Of a stretch of DNA of 64,000 nucleotides, positions 45,803 to 58,909 are shown piece after piece. Made by a program: the position numbers and the translations under genes. The DNA is from Volutella citrinella. Its lineage: Eukaryota; Ascomycota; Sordariomycetes; Hypocreales; Nectriaceae. The notes under the pieces are model-generated. The model was given only the letters and a program-made list of their open reading frames with translations. It was not told the DNA's origin and made no database searches. The number at the start of each line of letters is the position of its first letter. The stretch's first letter is position 1. The stretch spans positions 6,572,001-6,636,000 of the forward strand of contig JAWZSP010000001.1 of NCBI GenBank assembly GCA_034401135.1, in the 5' to 3' direction.

Positions 45803-47014
45803 TTGTGCAGTGGATGGATATGGTTGTAGCCCGGTGAGTGCCTGTTTGCGATCGCCGATAGTGGACGATGGTGAAGGGCGATCGATTCAAGCCACGTTCT
45901 GGGAAAGACAGCGAGCAAGAAGTGACTGAAAATGCCTCACGCACGAGTGTCAGACGACATGGGTATGCTCTTGCCCTAATCTGGAATGCTGGTTGTGGCC
46001 TTTATGCATGTTGGTTCGGACAATGTTGAACCAACACAGCTCCGCTCGGGTCCCACTCGATGGCTCAACGCTATGGTCAGTGCGGGTTACACAGTGCTCA
46101 AAATGACATAGCAGGGTAATTCGGTCACTAGGTTGTCGTTCCTAGATCTAGATATAAGAGAGTGAGATTCCATGTTGCTCTATAATTGTCTTTGCTCTGT
46201 ATCCAGATTGGGTTTGCGTTAGGTGCACTTGGCTTGGCAGTACTCCGCTCGACTGCTAGCGGACTCCGCTCGACGACAGGACGACATAGGCTTGGCCCTG
46301 GGTTGATGGGAAACGCTAAAAGTCTAAGTATCTCTTAGTAAGCGAATACCACCGCAAAATGCAATACCGGATGCCAGCCCCGCGATCTATAGATATAAAC
46401 ATAAACATGCTCTAGTACGCAGGATATCTCATTACGCGAGGTACTTACCCAGCACTAAATTTAATGTGGCATATATGTACCCTTGCATACCCCGTTATTT
46501 CCCATTCAAGGTCGCTTTTTCCTAATCAACGAGCCCCCCATCTGTGTGGAACACAACGGACAGGGGGTCGATTTTGAGACCCCCTTAGTAGTAGATCGCC
46601 CTTATAGCTTATTCTCGATATATTTGCGGGCTTAGTTAGGTATAGTACAGCGAGGAAGGGAGAGCTGGTAGGAAGGGGGACGAGCGCCATGCCCGAAACG
46701 ACACAAATATGGGCCAAGGGTAGTTTCGGGATCGTTCCGAAGCGCTCCCATCACACCTGCGGTGCGGGACAGCATTCGGGACCAAGCCATGGCTGTACGG
46801 CAATCTATCCAGCATGTGACTCTTTTCCCTATCGCGATGGATCCGATGCTCGGCCAGTTGGCAAGGAAACATGGGCGCAGTGGATGAATCGCATGGTCCG
46901 TTTCCGTCACTCAAAAACCAGTCGCTCTCCAGATAGCACCGCAACCACCATCTCAACCAGATAGCATCAAGCAAGCGACACAGCAAGAACTACCACGAGC
47001 TACCCAGCGCCATC
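45803..47014. promoter_or_regulatory. Intergenic with divergent promoters
   Basis: 1.2 kb between divergent genes. The AT-rich part near 46310-46500 has no gene. An inverted repeat TTCGG-N7-CCGAA lies at 46725-46741, 274-290 bases upstream of the monooxygenase. A short direct repeat CTCCGCTCGAC occurs near 46241 and 46264. Confidence 0.45.
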
Positions 47015-48862
47015 ATGGAGGACTTTCGCGACGTACCCGTGGTCAGCTACTCCCAATTTGCCTGCATTGGCACAGGCTTCTCTGGCATTGGGCTCGGGGC
47101 AACCCTGAAGCGATGGTACGGGTTGGAGGACATTGCCTTCTTTGAACGACACGACAAGCTCGGAGGTACATGGTTCATCAGCAAATATCCAGGTATGTTC
47201 ATATGCATTCAAGACAGTGTACACTGCTAATCTCTGCCCCTCTTCTGCTCGCAGGATGCGCTTGCGACGTTCCCAGTATTCTATACAGCTTCTCATTCGA
47301 GCCCAATCCCGCGTGGTCCCGCGTCCTCCCCTCCAGCGACGAACTCTGGGATTACCTCGATGGAGTGGCAACCAAATATGACCTGAAGAGCAAGATGAAG
47401 TTCGGCATGAACGTCGAGAGATGCGAATGGAACGAAGAGCGTGCGCGCTGGCGCTTGATCATTCGACATGTCAAGACCAACACCCTCTTCGCCCACGAGT
47501 GCCAGTTCCTCTTTTGTGCGACTGGGCAGTTAGTTCAAGCCCGCGAGCTCGATGTCCCGGGGGCAGACAGCTTCGCTGGGCCTGTATTCCACACATCGCG
47601 GTGGCGTCACGATGTCAGCCTCAAGGGCAAGAGGGTGATTTTGTTCGGCAATGGATGTACGGCGGCTCAGGTTGTTCCATCCATCGTTGACGAGACGGCA
47701 GCTCTCACTCAGTTTGTGCGCTCCAAGCACTGGATCCTGCCGCCCATTGACCGCAAGATCCCTTCCTTGATGCGATTTGCGTTGAGATGGTTCCCTGGTC
47801 TCATGGGGCTATTGAGACTCCTCGTATTTGTCGGGGCTGAACAAAGCCTTCGTGGATTCCCCTTGACGGAGGCGGCCCAAAAATTCCGAGCTGGACAGCG
47901 GGTGGAAGCGGAAAAGTACATGCGCACTGCACCGCCCAAGTACCACGACCTGCTCATTCCGGACTTTGAAGTGGGCTGCAAGCGTCGCATCTTTGATTTA
48001 GGATACGTCGACAGCCTGTATGCCGAGAATCTCACCCTCACCAACGACAAGCCGCTCGAGATTGTGCCTGAGGGCGTCCGCACGGCCAAAGGCGTTGTCA
48101 AGGCCGATGTCATTGTTTTAGCCAACGGATTCGTGACCAACGAATTTGCGGTGGGCCTTGATATCCGGGGTCGTGGAGGCAAGACTCTCCAGGAGCACTG
48201 GGACAATAATGCGTTTGGTGGCGCTGAAGCCTACAACTGCTCCGTTCTGAGCGGCTTTCCCAACATGTTCATGCTGCTTGGGCCGAACGCTGCCACGGGA
48301 CATACCTCGGCCATCATGGCGTCCGAGAACTCGATCAACTACGCTCTTCGAATCATACAACCAGTGCTGAAGGGGCATGCCAGCATTTGTGACGTGAAGT
48401 GGGATGCTGAAGTCGAGTACAGCAACAGGTTGCAGGGCGCCCTGAGGAAGACTGTGTGGAATTCCGGCTGTCAGAGCTGGTACGTAAAGAAAGCCAACGG
48501 GGACTCCAGCCAGACCTGGAACGCCATGAGTTATCCTTGGTCACAGGCACATTATTGGTACAGGAGTGTGTTTCCAGTGTGGCACGACTGGGAGTATAGC
48601 GTAAGCTCCAAAAGCTGTCCCTCTTTAGCGCAAAGAAAAATGCTAACTGAGATCCAAGGGGGAGGTGATTAAATCTCAATCATTCGGCGTCGGAAGCAGA
48701 GTTGGCCGGGTGGTCCTGTTGATGTCGCTAATTGTCGGCACTTGGCAGTTGGCGTCCTGGCTGTCGGTCGGCGGGAACGGAATCTTCCGAGGTGGGCACT
48801 GGAACTTGGAGCTCTTGTTGGCGCAGCTCAAGCGCCATCTAGCCGTTGGAATGACCTCATAG
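47015..48862 (+). CDS. Baeyer-Villiger-type flavin monooxygenase with C-terminal membrane anchor
   Basis: FAD/NADPH monooxygenase of 575 residues. Exons 47015-47192, 47255-48600 and 48659-48862 join in frame. The FAD loop is CIGTGFSGIGLGATL (about residues 18-32), then KLGGTWFISKYPGCACDVPS. The Baeyer-Villiger fingerprint FxGxxxHxxxW is complete as FAGPVFHTSRW, and the second Rossmann loop is ILFGNGCTAAQ. After the last intron the tail holds a hydrophobic helix, VGRVVLLMSLIVGTWQLASWL, a likely membrane anchor, as in some secondary-metabolism monooxygenases. It should insert oxygen next to a ketone or N/S-oxygenate. Its tandem partner downstream is a Zn2Cys6 regulator. Confidence 0.9.
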
Positions 48863-49354
48863 GGGCGTGTGCATCTCCTAAAGCTCTTGCAATATCTGTA
48901 ACTTGTCGCTTTATTCCTATTATTTGTCGTATCGGCCGGACCAGTATTTTTGTTTGTGAATCTAGGCCCCGGACTGGGGGCGCTATCGCCCTTGTCCACG
49001 TAGTGCTATTTTTGCCTGCCTAGGCTTGCGGGGAGATGATATCACTGGTAATCAGGGCAGATCATTGGCAGGGCGGAGCCGGAGGGTGCGGGGCTGAGAT
49101 GCGCCGACACGCCGGTCGGTGCGAGTAAACGCGGGGGCGACGAGCTAGCGGTGGTCGGGGCTTTCGGGTGCCGAGGCAGAAGTCGTCGGGGCGTAATTTG
49201 AAATTTGGCGATTGGCCTGAACTATTAAGTCTATCATCCAGGGCCATGCCCGCATGCTGCGCCGCTTCGCTTTTCTAAGTAAACGGCAAGATCAAATCAT
49301 CTACCACAAGTGTTTGGCCATCTTTGCCTTTTCTTGAGTCCTGTGGGAAACAAC
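48863..49354. other. Intergenic, promoter of the Zn2Cys6 gene at 49355
   Basis: 492 bases without a recognisable gene; G/C-rich around 49080-49180. Confidence 0.5.
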
Positions 49355-52126
49355 ATGGCGCCGTCATCGGGCAATGCGCGACCAAGACGCCGCAAGATAT
49401 CTCTCGCATGCGAGCCCTGCCGAGAACGAAAGTCGCGGTGTGACGGCGAGAAGCCCATCTGTGGCACATGTCGTCGCCGCGGACTGCCTATGGACCGATG
49501 CCTTTATACGATTGAGCCCAACGCCCGTCAGGCGAGCAGCGAGGAGTGAGAATTTTTCATACCTGAAGTCTGAAAAGCGGCGCAATCAATCATTCGCTGA
49601 CCATGTGCTCACAAGGTACATCTCTACGCTCCACGCGCGCATTCGCGTACTGGAGGATTTGGTTAGTACCAAGAGCGACAGCCAGGCACCCCCCGATGAA
49701 CCTAGCGACGCTGGCGCTGTTCCTGATCTACCACATCTGGGCCAGGATTCTCCCTCAGCCAACACTGGGCATCAGCCGGATAAGGTCCACATGACAAATG
49801 AGCCAACAATACCGGGCTCTGATGTCGTCACAGCGAAGCCCGGCGATTCTGACACAGTGCACCAGTCGCCCCCAAAATTAGTACGCCATGACATTGATGC
49901 GGAGACCCAAGAGCAAGATGCGGATGGCCAGCCCACAAATATCACTGCAATGGGAACCGTGTCATCCAAGGATGCATTGGACGATGATCAGGGCCAAGTT
50001 GAAGAGTTTTACGGTCAGTCATCTGCGGCTTCTTTTATCAGGGAGGCGTGTAGCAGCATGCCACGCCTGCAAACAGACCAGCCTGCCAAAGGATGGCCTT
50101 GCGGCGGTCAAGATGTAGCTACGACCGTATTGCTTGACCTCGACCCGTTTAGGGCATCCCGGGCCATTCGCTTCGCACTGCCTCCACGATCCCTCGCGGA
50201 TCACCTAGTGGGCCTGTTTTTCGAGCGGGTGTTCTACGTGTATCCCATTTTTCACCGACCAAGCTTTGAGGCAGCGTACCAAGCCTTATGGGAGCCCGAG
50301 GTGGGCGCTCGCAGACCCAGCTCCGGAGGCCGTGTTCCGCGCGTCGGCCTCGGCGTCTCCCCGGAGGGAGGACCCAACTCAGTTGTCTTTCAATGCGCTC
50401 TCAACGCCATTTTTGCACTGGCATGTCATTTCTCCCGCAGGATCGGCCCGGACAGGGAGAGAGTGGCCCTCAACTTCCTCATGCGTTGCAAAACGCTGCT
50501 TGACCTCGACTTTCTCGAGACCCATACCCTTGGGGTAGTCCAGACCTTATTGATACTTGCACTTTACCTCCAAAGCACACCCTTCGCTGGTCGGTGCTGG
50601 AATAGCGTTGGTATCGCTTGCAGGCTTGCTCAAGGCATGGGACTGCATGCTGAAAGTTCCAGCTGCAGCAGACCTCAGCTTGAAACGGAGATGAGAAGGA
50701 GAGTCTGGCACGGATGTGTTGTCCTGGATATGTAAAACGGCCTTACTCCATTCCAATATGCCTTTGACACTTGATATCTGGTTACTAATTGGAATATTTG
50801 TGACACAGGACCGTCTCTATGACATTTGGCCGACCGACTATGACCACCAACGCTTCAAATGTCCCTCTCCCTTCTCAGGTGGAGGATTTCGGGACGGACG
50901 TTGGGCAGCTCGATTCAGACACGCCCAGCAGTCCTTCCAAGATGGCATACTTTGCCCAGAGTGTCAAGTTATCCAAGGTGCTCGAAGACATCATCGGCCG
51001 TGTTTATCAGCCATGGCGGACCAGATCTGGCCATGACAGTCTTCCGATGCGAGAACCGCACAGCTTCGATCCGATCATTGACCTAGATTCCCAGCTTGCG
51101 GACTTTGAGGCCACGGTCCCCGCTCCCCTAAACTGGAGGCTGCCCCAGAATGCAGGCCAGGGACGTCAAGACAACATGGAGCCCATCATTTATATGCAAA
51201 AGAACATCCTCCATGGCCGGTGAGTATTTTTGTTCCGGGAGTTGACGACAATGTCACCTCCATGCCACTATAAACCCCCTCTTTACTGACGTCAAGCCAC
51301 AGCTTTCTTTATATCCGACTCATGCTCTACCGCCCCGTATTGTCCGGACTCTGGTCAAGCCACCACGTCCCGGCAGCAGGAACAGCCGGGGCAGCCTATG
51401 GGGTCACGACGCCCGGCATGACAGGTTCAAGCTCCTCCATGGGCTATGCCCTACGTTCATCATTTGCAATCGAATGTGGCGTCTCATGCGTCCGTTACGC
51501 AATTGAGCTCCTGGACTTGACCTACAGCTCCTTTGAGTCTGATGGAACAACCACTTGGTGGTGGAGCGCCCTCTGTGAGCTTGTCTGGACATTTGATCCT
51601 GTGATACCTTCGCTTACCTACCACAGATGCTTCCACGGCCGGCCTTGTGCTGATATATGCTCTGTCATGCCCGCCAGTTCGATCAAACTTTGATGACGAA
51701 TCTCTGGCGAGGTCTTGGGAGGCTTGCAAGGCCATCCTGTCGAGACTATCGACTCAGAGCTTGACAGTCCGCAAGTCTCTGGCCCTATTGGAGCATATAC
51801 ACTCTCGGATGTGCTACAAAGCTACTCATGCTGAGTTGAGGGATATAAGATTGGTTCCGAAGTCTGGTTCCCACGATTCTAGTCTTGGGCCAGACGCTGC
51901 GGTTTGTCCTCCCGCTGACGAGGTCGGCGTATCAGAGCTCGAGGATGCTGGCTCGCATGACGATTTTCTGTCCTACTTTTACCCACACCCAGATACTGGA
52001 ATGTTTGATCCTGGTGCGACTCTGGGTTTTGATGCTATGGAAGCTACCATGCATGGCTGGGACGTCAACTTTGCTTCTGTTGATTATACTGAGGAATGGC
52101 CCGCGGTGTTTGTACCTCAATTGTGA
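49355..52126 (+). CDS. Zn(II)2Cys6 transcription factor
   Basis: Nuclear regulator of 829 residues in five exons: 49355-49545, 49616-50731, 50809-51219, 51303-51574 and 51627-52126. The zinc cluster is at residues 19-49: CEPCRERKSRC, DGEKPIC, GTC and a nine-residue loop to the sixth Cys. A coiled coil (TLHARIRVLEDLV) follows the first intron, then an acidic/polar linker of about 130 residues. The homology domain has VYPIFHRPSFEAAY, CWNSVGIACRLAQGMGLH and RRRVWHGCVVLDM followed by the FGRP motif (TFGRPTM), all typical. It is next to the Baeyer-Villiger-type enzyme, which it may control. Confidence 0.9.
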
Positions 52127-52348
52127 GCATTCGGCGACAGAGAGCAGCCGGGCAATAATTTTTTCTAATTTAATTTTGGTTACTAACCCTGGTACTTGCT
52201 CTCCTCCAACTATTCCCATGAATCACCCACCCAGACCCCCCGTTACAATATTCGCCTACCCACACACCGATGGTAAGCCTAAAGTCCCGTCATAAATATG
52301 CCACCTCCGGGAGCCTCTGTTCTGTCAATGCGAACCGTCTGTTGCGGT

Positions 52349-53714
52349 CTACTCTGACTCTCCTATCAATTGCATGTCAAAGTTGTCTTTGATGATCTTT
52401 CTCAAACCCGGGGGGAGCAGCTCGTCCGGGTTGTCGAGGACACCGGCGAGCAATTCCGTGAACAATTCACCAATTGGAAGCCGGCTCGCAAGTCTCTGCG
52501 TGTTCATAATGGATTCCAGCCAAGGAGTCCGCTGTCCGTCCACCACAGTCATATTACCCATCACCGCCAACTCGAGTTCACCAGCTCCGATGGCCCCGGA
52601 TTGGCTACGAAGCACGGCGGCGGGATGGTCACGCATGACATCCACGAACAGCTCGCCCGTGAAAGGGATCTAATTGTTGCCAGGGGCCAGCCCCAAGCCA
52701 ACCGTCTTTACTTGTCCAATTATCAAGCCTTGCCCTGCCAACTGTTCTTGTTGCGAACCCGCCAAGACGTTGAAGGTCACGTTTCCGAGAAAGAGCTCCG
52801 TATCTCCCGGTACCGGGATGCCAACCCTTCCATCAATGGGGAGCCTGTTCTGTCCGGACGTGCCAGGACGAATGAATTCGAAATGGAAGCCGTTCAAGGA
52901 GTTAAGGCCCTTCAAAGTGACACGCTTGTCAAATTTAAGGTTGGCAGGGGGGAGTTTGCCGATGCTTGCTCTGATGTTGCCACGTACACCGAGGGCTGAA
53001 TCCGAACCTTGGAACACGGCCCTGAGAAATTCCACAAAGTTGTTTTGATTCAGAATCGAAACTCTCTGGCGGTTGATGGTGATATTCGTTGGACCTTCCA
53101 GGCCCTGTCCTGGCAGCACGATGTCGATGAAGGAGGCACGAGTGGCGTCCTGAATGTTATACAAGTGCAATATTGAGTCTCTCATGTCGATATGTATTCC
53201 CCATGGTGTCGAGAGTCCAGTGTGTATTGTCATTTCGCACTCTTCGGGACTCAGAGCATTGATGGTGGCACCATAGATGGGGAGGCTCATATGGTCCACA
53301 ATAATCTGAGCAATTGCTGGGAGTCCTGCAAGAAGGCTATCGAGAGTTGCCAGTCAGCCTCAAAGGCCAAAGCCAAAGCATCTATGGTGCATCTCACAAA
53401 GAAGGAATAAAGATGGCAAGAAATATAACGTTTCCAAGCACATGCCACCTCCAGTGACGACTGCAATGCCTCTTCAGCTTTTGCCTTTTCGTCAGAGGTT
53501 TGTCGTTTTCTGTGGCCAGAACTGCCGAGCGGAGTCCTTCAGAATATTGGACGGAAGGCCTTGTCGAAGTCTGCGGCGGCTCCTTCTTTTGCGGAGATTC
53601 GGAAGGTTTCGGTTGCCAGGCGGCGGTATTCCCATCCACGCCGTAGGCTGCAGAATCCAAATCTTCCTTCATCGCCGGAGATGATGTTGGAGCGGGCTTG
53701 AGATCGGAGTGCAT
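52349..53714 (-). CDS. DUF3712 membrane protein with in-frame stop
   Basis: Type II membrane protein with an extracellular or lumenal DUF3712-like region. Exons 53714-53398 and 53336-52349 join in frame (GATAG acceptor). A 90-residue polar, disordered N terminus is followed by basic RQKLKRHCSRHWRWH, the transmembrane helix VIFLAIFIPSFLLAGLPAIA and the family region LPIYGATINALSPEE and TNITINRQRVSIL. A TAG at 52670-52672 interrupts the frame right after GLGLAPGNN, and the same frame continues with IPFTGELFVDVM for a further 107 codons to 52349. The interruption is either a true nonsense change, a sequencing error, or removed with a 42-base GTAAAG...TTAG segment that is a multiple of three. Without it the protein would be 433-434 residues. 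Confidence 0.7.
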
Positions 53715-54472
53715 GATTCTGACCAGTGAACCTTCCGTTCTGTTCTCGCAATGAAAGAGATGCGATCCGTGTCTGATCTAACGCCAGACCTTTAATGGCC
53801 TTTATTACCCCAGGGCTCGTGGAAGACAAGAAGACAGGCTTCGCTTGAATGCACGGCTACCAAGCTTTTACAAACTGTCAACAGTCTAAAACATCATCTA
53901 GGTGGCTCCGTGTGGTTGCATCGGAATGATCCCGCCATGATCTCATACATACCCTACACCCATTGTAGTCCGCAGCAGGGATGGGAGTTTCAGATAAGCG
54001 GAAGTCTTCCGAGACATCGGCGGGCAGTAAACTCAACTTGGGACTTGAGAGGAGAGGCGTGCAGCATCTCCAGGCTTGTTGGAAATAAAAGCGAGGGGCC
54101 AGCTTGATGAGACCTTGGAGAGTAACGAAATCCACAACCCGAGAGGTGACCTTAGCCAGCATCTCGACCATCGCGCAGCAAGGATGTGCGTCATTTAATA
54201 CAGATAATTAAAGGACAACTAAATTTTCTATAATAAGTAGCTAAGCAATGTCCGGACTCGGAACAATTCGAAGGAAGCTAGCCGACCGAGCTGGTCACAA
54301 CTAAGAAACGCTTCCGCAGGTCGCTTGCAACTCCCTCGGCACGGCGCGACTCATCCAGTCGCTGATGTCTAGTAGCTTCAACCGACAGACGCCAATGTCC
54401 AGGTAGCGTAGCGAGCCCCTTTCAACTGACATTGTAGAACTTGTCAAAGCTGAAGTCTCTACGCAAGACCCG
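53715..54472. other. Intergenic
   Basis: 758 bases. Open frames at 53539, 53878 and 54301 show no recognisable features. 54190-54250 is AT-rich. Confidence 0.5.
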
Positions 54473-57400
54473 TCATCGTTTACAACTCTTGATGATATCC
54501 TGCACAATCTTGTCCTTGCGAATAAATTCCTTGGAGAAATGGACCAGGTCCGTGTCTTTCAATGCCCGGCGCGCTTGAGCGGCGTCCTTGAAAGCTTGTT
54601 TTGGCCCCTTGGCTCGAACACCGCCGGCTCCTAGCAGCATGCCGAGAATGGCAAAGGGCGCTGTATTGGGATCATTGACGATTTCGGCAATACTGACGGC
54701 GACATTTCCGGCTTCGCCAACTATAATGGCCGATACAGCAAGTCTGCTGGCGCCTCCCAATGCTTGTGCTGCAGCACCGGCAAAGGGGAGCACGGAGAAG
54801 ACAATGGTGAGAATCATGAGCACGAGTTCTCGCGTCTTGGCCTTCTTCTGCTCCTCGCCAATCTTCTTGACTTCTTCAATAGCCGTGGAAGCGTCTTGTA
54901 GCATGAAGACGGGCATACTCAGAGACAATGCCATGTCGTTGATGTCCACCTCGCTGGGGGCTAGGAATACCTCGACGTAGGTTGTGAGCGTAACTCTGGA
55001 CAATTCTCTGACCTTGGGAAGCGCATCATCGACGATCTTCTTGGGATTCGCAATATCGATTTTGCTCTTGTCGCTGATGCGGCGAGGGAAGTTCTTGCGC
55101 ATGTAGTAGTTGTTTTTCGACTCTGGCCCACAGACACTGCAAGGATCCAGGATGGCATGATCCCTCCAAGTAACCCATTCCTTCTTGATGCCCGTGGCGT
55201 TGAGAAGTGACTTGTAGAATCCGTCTTCATCTCGCATTGTGAATGTCACGATTCTCGGGCCGGGGAATTGTCCTAGATCGTACTCGAGCACTGCCTCTGT
55301 ACACGGACCTTCGCCCTTGTTTTTCTCCGTTTCCCATTTGCAGTCCATGTACTGGAGACCTGGGCCTTTCTTGATGGCCAAGAATTCGTCTAGACGGTCA
55401 TCCATCACGTCTTTGACCCAGTCTGCATAATAGCCAAACTAGGAAAAAGAGAGAATATTGAGTAAGCAGACAATCATACTCGTCAATGTCGACAACATAC
55501 CTTGTCATCATAATCCTTGCTGACTTCCTCATATTTTGTTATGGATGATTCCAGATCCTTGTACAGAACAGTAAGAAGCGCAAACCCACGGCAATGATTT
55601 GGGGTACTCGTGTCGGTGGAAAGAGCATCCAGACTAGTTGGCCACTTTTCGGGATCACATTCCAGGTGATCCTCGGTGACATTGTAGCCGTATTTGCCTG
55701 TGTCGTTATTGCTTTGATCGGGGCCACTAAACCAATCTTGAAGGTCAACAGCCCAGTCGGAGGTTCCACCAAAATTTAGCCCCTTAACCCACGATGTCCG
55801 GTCTTTCTTGGTCGTGTCGCTCATCCATGCTACCCAATCCGTCATTCCGACTCCCTCAGTACCAACTGCAAGTACGGTGTTAGTAACAGTATGCTTTAAT
55901 GTGAAGTGAAAAAGATGACAAAAGGAACACGGCCCAAAGGAGAAGAGAGATGAGACGAGACATACTGCGTAAATGTTAGTGACAGCTATATGTAGCTTGA
56001 GATGATATCTTACCAGGTCATAATATCCGAGTCAGATTTGACGTCCCTCCATTTATTATATTCAACCCCAGACATACCAAACTGTGCTTGTTGGATGATT
56101 TTGTTTATTTCAGCGTTGGAGACTAAGAGCCTGTTAGCTGCCGACGTTGTAGGATGGAAACACCACTTATACGCACTGTAGCCAGCTGTCCCAGTGCAAA
56201 TGCCCTGTTCAGCATCTGACCGATTAGCAGTACCAGTGAAGAAACAATCGACACCTGTGCATGAAGGATCCGACATCTTGAAGCTGCGGCCATAGCTTGT
56301 CACGCCGACGAAGATCATCTTGGAGGGCACGCCGGCTTTTGTTATCATCGACAGTGCATTCTCCGTCTCCGTCTTGTTGACATGGGACCGTAAGCAGTTG
56401 CCTGTGGGACATCCAGGGGACGTGTGTTTGTTGTCGTAGTCTGAGACAAAATCAAGTCAGTCCATGAGCTTTCAGCGGGATATTCCAGTTGAGCTACTCA
56501 CCCCATTGACCATGGAGGTCATAGGTCATGTAAATAAAGTAATCGAGGACCTTTGCCATATCCTTGAGTGGGTATGGCTTGAGGTACCAAAACGAAGCAG
56601 GAAGGGCAATAGAGAGCGTTTTACCACTCGAACCTAGTAGCTCCTTCATGACTGTAAGAAAGCGGAGGTAGTTCTGAGCCTCTGTCTTATCCCCGGCTGG
56701 TATAAAGGGCATATCCTGAGCTCCGGGATATTCCCAATCAAAGTCCACTCCATCGAGTTTATGACTGTCGAGAAAGTTTTTCACGTTGTTGGCAAAAGTA
56801 TTGCGGTTCTCCGGCTTGACTGCATCTCGATAGCGCTGAAATGTTGCCGGCTCAGTAGACTCTGCCCAGCCGCCAAACGAAAGGATCTTCTTGAATGGCG
56901 CCTCCATTTTTTCAAACTTGTCAAACTGTTCCTTGACATTGTCCTTGATGTTGACATTGAAATCGGCCGTTACACCCGCAAAGGCAAAATGGACGTGAGT
57001 AAGATAAGGCTCGGCCAGAGTGATTTCGGAAGTGTCCATGCGGAGACACTCCCGACTCGGGTTGTAGGCTTGAAAGTATCCAACTCGTGCAAAGGTGTCG
57101 GGTCCCTCTTTGTTGTTCACAATCTCGGTTCCGCAATTTGAAATGCATCCAGCAGTGCCCTTTTTATGAGCACCGGGGGCTTTGGTGCTGGCCGGGGATT
57201 CGGTGCAAAACTCAGCCGTCGTTCCACAGTACCCCCAACCGGAGCAGCAGGCATTGATTGGACAGGGGTTTAGTTTGGCAAGGTCCCAGCCGGTGAACGA
57301 CCCGCTGGGCTTCTTGGTCTTTGGCATCTGAGGACCGCATGCGATGCCCTCAACCTCTGCAGGCATTGGCGTGTTGCCTCGCCCAAGACAGATGACTTGG

Positions 57401-58909
57401 CCTGCCTGTAGTTCCCCACAACCGGCCCAACCCCATGTGTTTCTGTTGAGCTCCTCGATTTCAGCCTCTGTTAGGCCGTAGCTAGCGGTTATCGCCCAAC
57501 AGCCATTACCAGCATCAACTGTATGAGTGGCACAGGTGCCATCAGATTGTGGCGGCAGGCCATTGATGGGCAGGTCACCGGCAGTGCAGCAAACATATTG
57601 TTTTGCCAGGAGTGTTGAACACAGGTTTGGCCTGGGATTGTACGTAAGAAAGTCTTTTCCTCGGATGTTGCAACGCGCAGCTAGTGAAGCACAGCTTTCC
57701 GAAGGGTCGGAAACTTGAATAGCCTGACATTCAGCGCGAATTTCCAGAGGACTTGAGCGTTCCCAAAGGTTGTTGATGTGGCGCTTAAGCTTGTTGGAGG
57801 GGCCGTCATTGTCCATTGGTGGTATCAACACACCTAGTTCAATCGAAGTCTGCTTGCCAGTAAGTTGCAAACATTTTCCCGCAATGAGGGATTGAAATGC
57901 CTCCTGAATGCTTCCCAGGTCTTCAGTTCTCTCAACCGCGAAGAGTCCGAAGCTGTCCGCCGCTCTGGTATTGCTGTCACAAACTTGAGCGACTGCAACT
58001 CCGGTCATGAATTCATTTTCTAGTGCATTGTTAGTGGCTCAGAACCACAACCAGTCCATAAGACATGAGGAACAGGGTGTACAGATGGGGGATGCATACT
58101 GCGTGCGTGAAAGGTGTTAGCTGCTGTCCCTATAACGCCACACAAGATTGTTCATGTAACTTAGATGGAACTAACCTCAAACTTGACATCAAGCTGCTGA
58201 TACTGTCAGTTTGAATCTCAGGGCCTGCATAGAGACCGAGAATAACTGGACCGGACTTTGCGAAAAGGATCTTTGATCCACAACGGTCCGAGGCCTTTAG
58301 AAACAATGACAAGTAGCCAGCAGCAGCCTCGAGATCAGACGTCGACTTGACTCCACCGTCCGATCCAATTGATAGAGAAGCCTTTTTGGTTGACTTGTGC
58401 GCTCCGCAACTGTCGGAAGATGCAATCATCTGTGCAACGGCTTCGAGATCGGTAGAGTTTGTCTCTCGATATTGAAGTCTCCTTCGCACAGAGGACGCGG
58501 GTGTAATTGAAGACCGTTTTTCTTCACTTTGCCCTGCTTTTAATGCGCATGTGCGGATAGTAGTGTATCTGCTGGGAGTGTTTTGCACATTGAAGTCGAA
58601 AACTAGCGGCTCTTTGCAAAGGGAAAGGTCGGCGGTATCGTGTATCTGCGTCCAACCGCTGGGATCATGTCCGACATCCTCACACTGTTTTGGACAGCCG
58701 CTCATCAGCGGAGTTGACCAAGGATCATCCGCCTGGATGTCTCCAATGGGTACAAGAGGAACAGCTCCTAGTCCCAGTTCATCAGTCGAGCTGAAATCGT
58801 CCTGCCTGGGGCTAATAGAATAGGAGCCAAAGTCTTGGCCAGCAATGCCACGCGTCACGGCTGTGGAGAGAATGCCAAACACCAGTGGTAACACCCGAGG
58901 CATCATCAT
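54473..58909 (-). CDS. Subgroup C (killer-toxin-like) chitinase: LysM, CBM18, GH18
   Basis: Secreted multidomain chitinase of roughly 1300 residues. The first exon (58909 to about 58170) starts with a signal peptide (MMMPRVLPLVFGILSTAVTRG). LysM-like modules follow (AIQVSDPSESCASLAARCNI; GTCATHTVDAGNGCWAITASYG), then a cysteine-rich CBM18 (CCSGWGYCGTTAEFC) and a GH18 barrel whose catalytic motif DGVDFDWEYPG is complete. The long C-terminal region contains a hydrophobic, Gly/Ala-rich segment (VLMILTIVFSVLPFAGAAAQ), unusual for a plain chitinase. Clear exons: to 56502, 56440-56173, 56130-56014, 55865-55501, 55438-54473. Two junctions are uncertain: after exon 1, where a small exon near 58080-58120 is needed, and between 56014 and 55865. 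The architecture matches the chitin-binding subunit of yeast zymocin-type toxins. It is divergent from the secreted protein at 59778. Confidence 0.85.
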
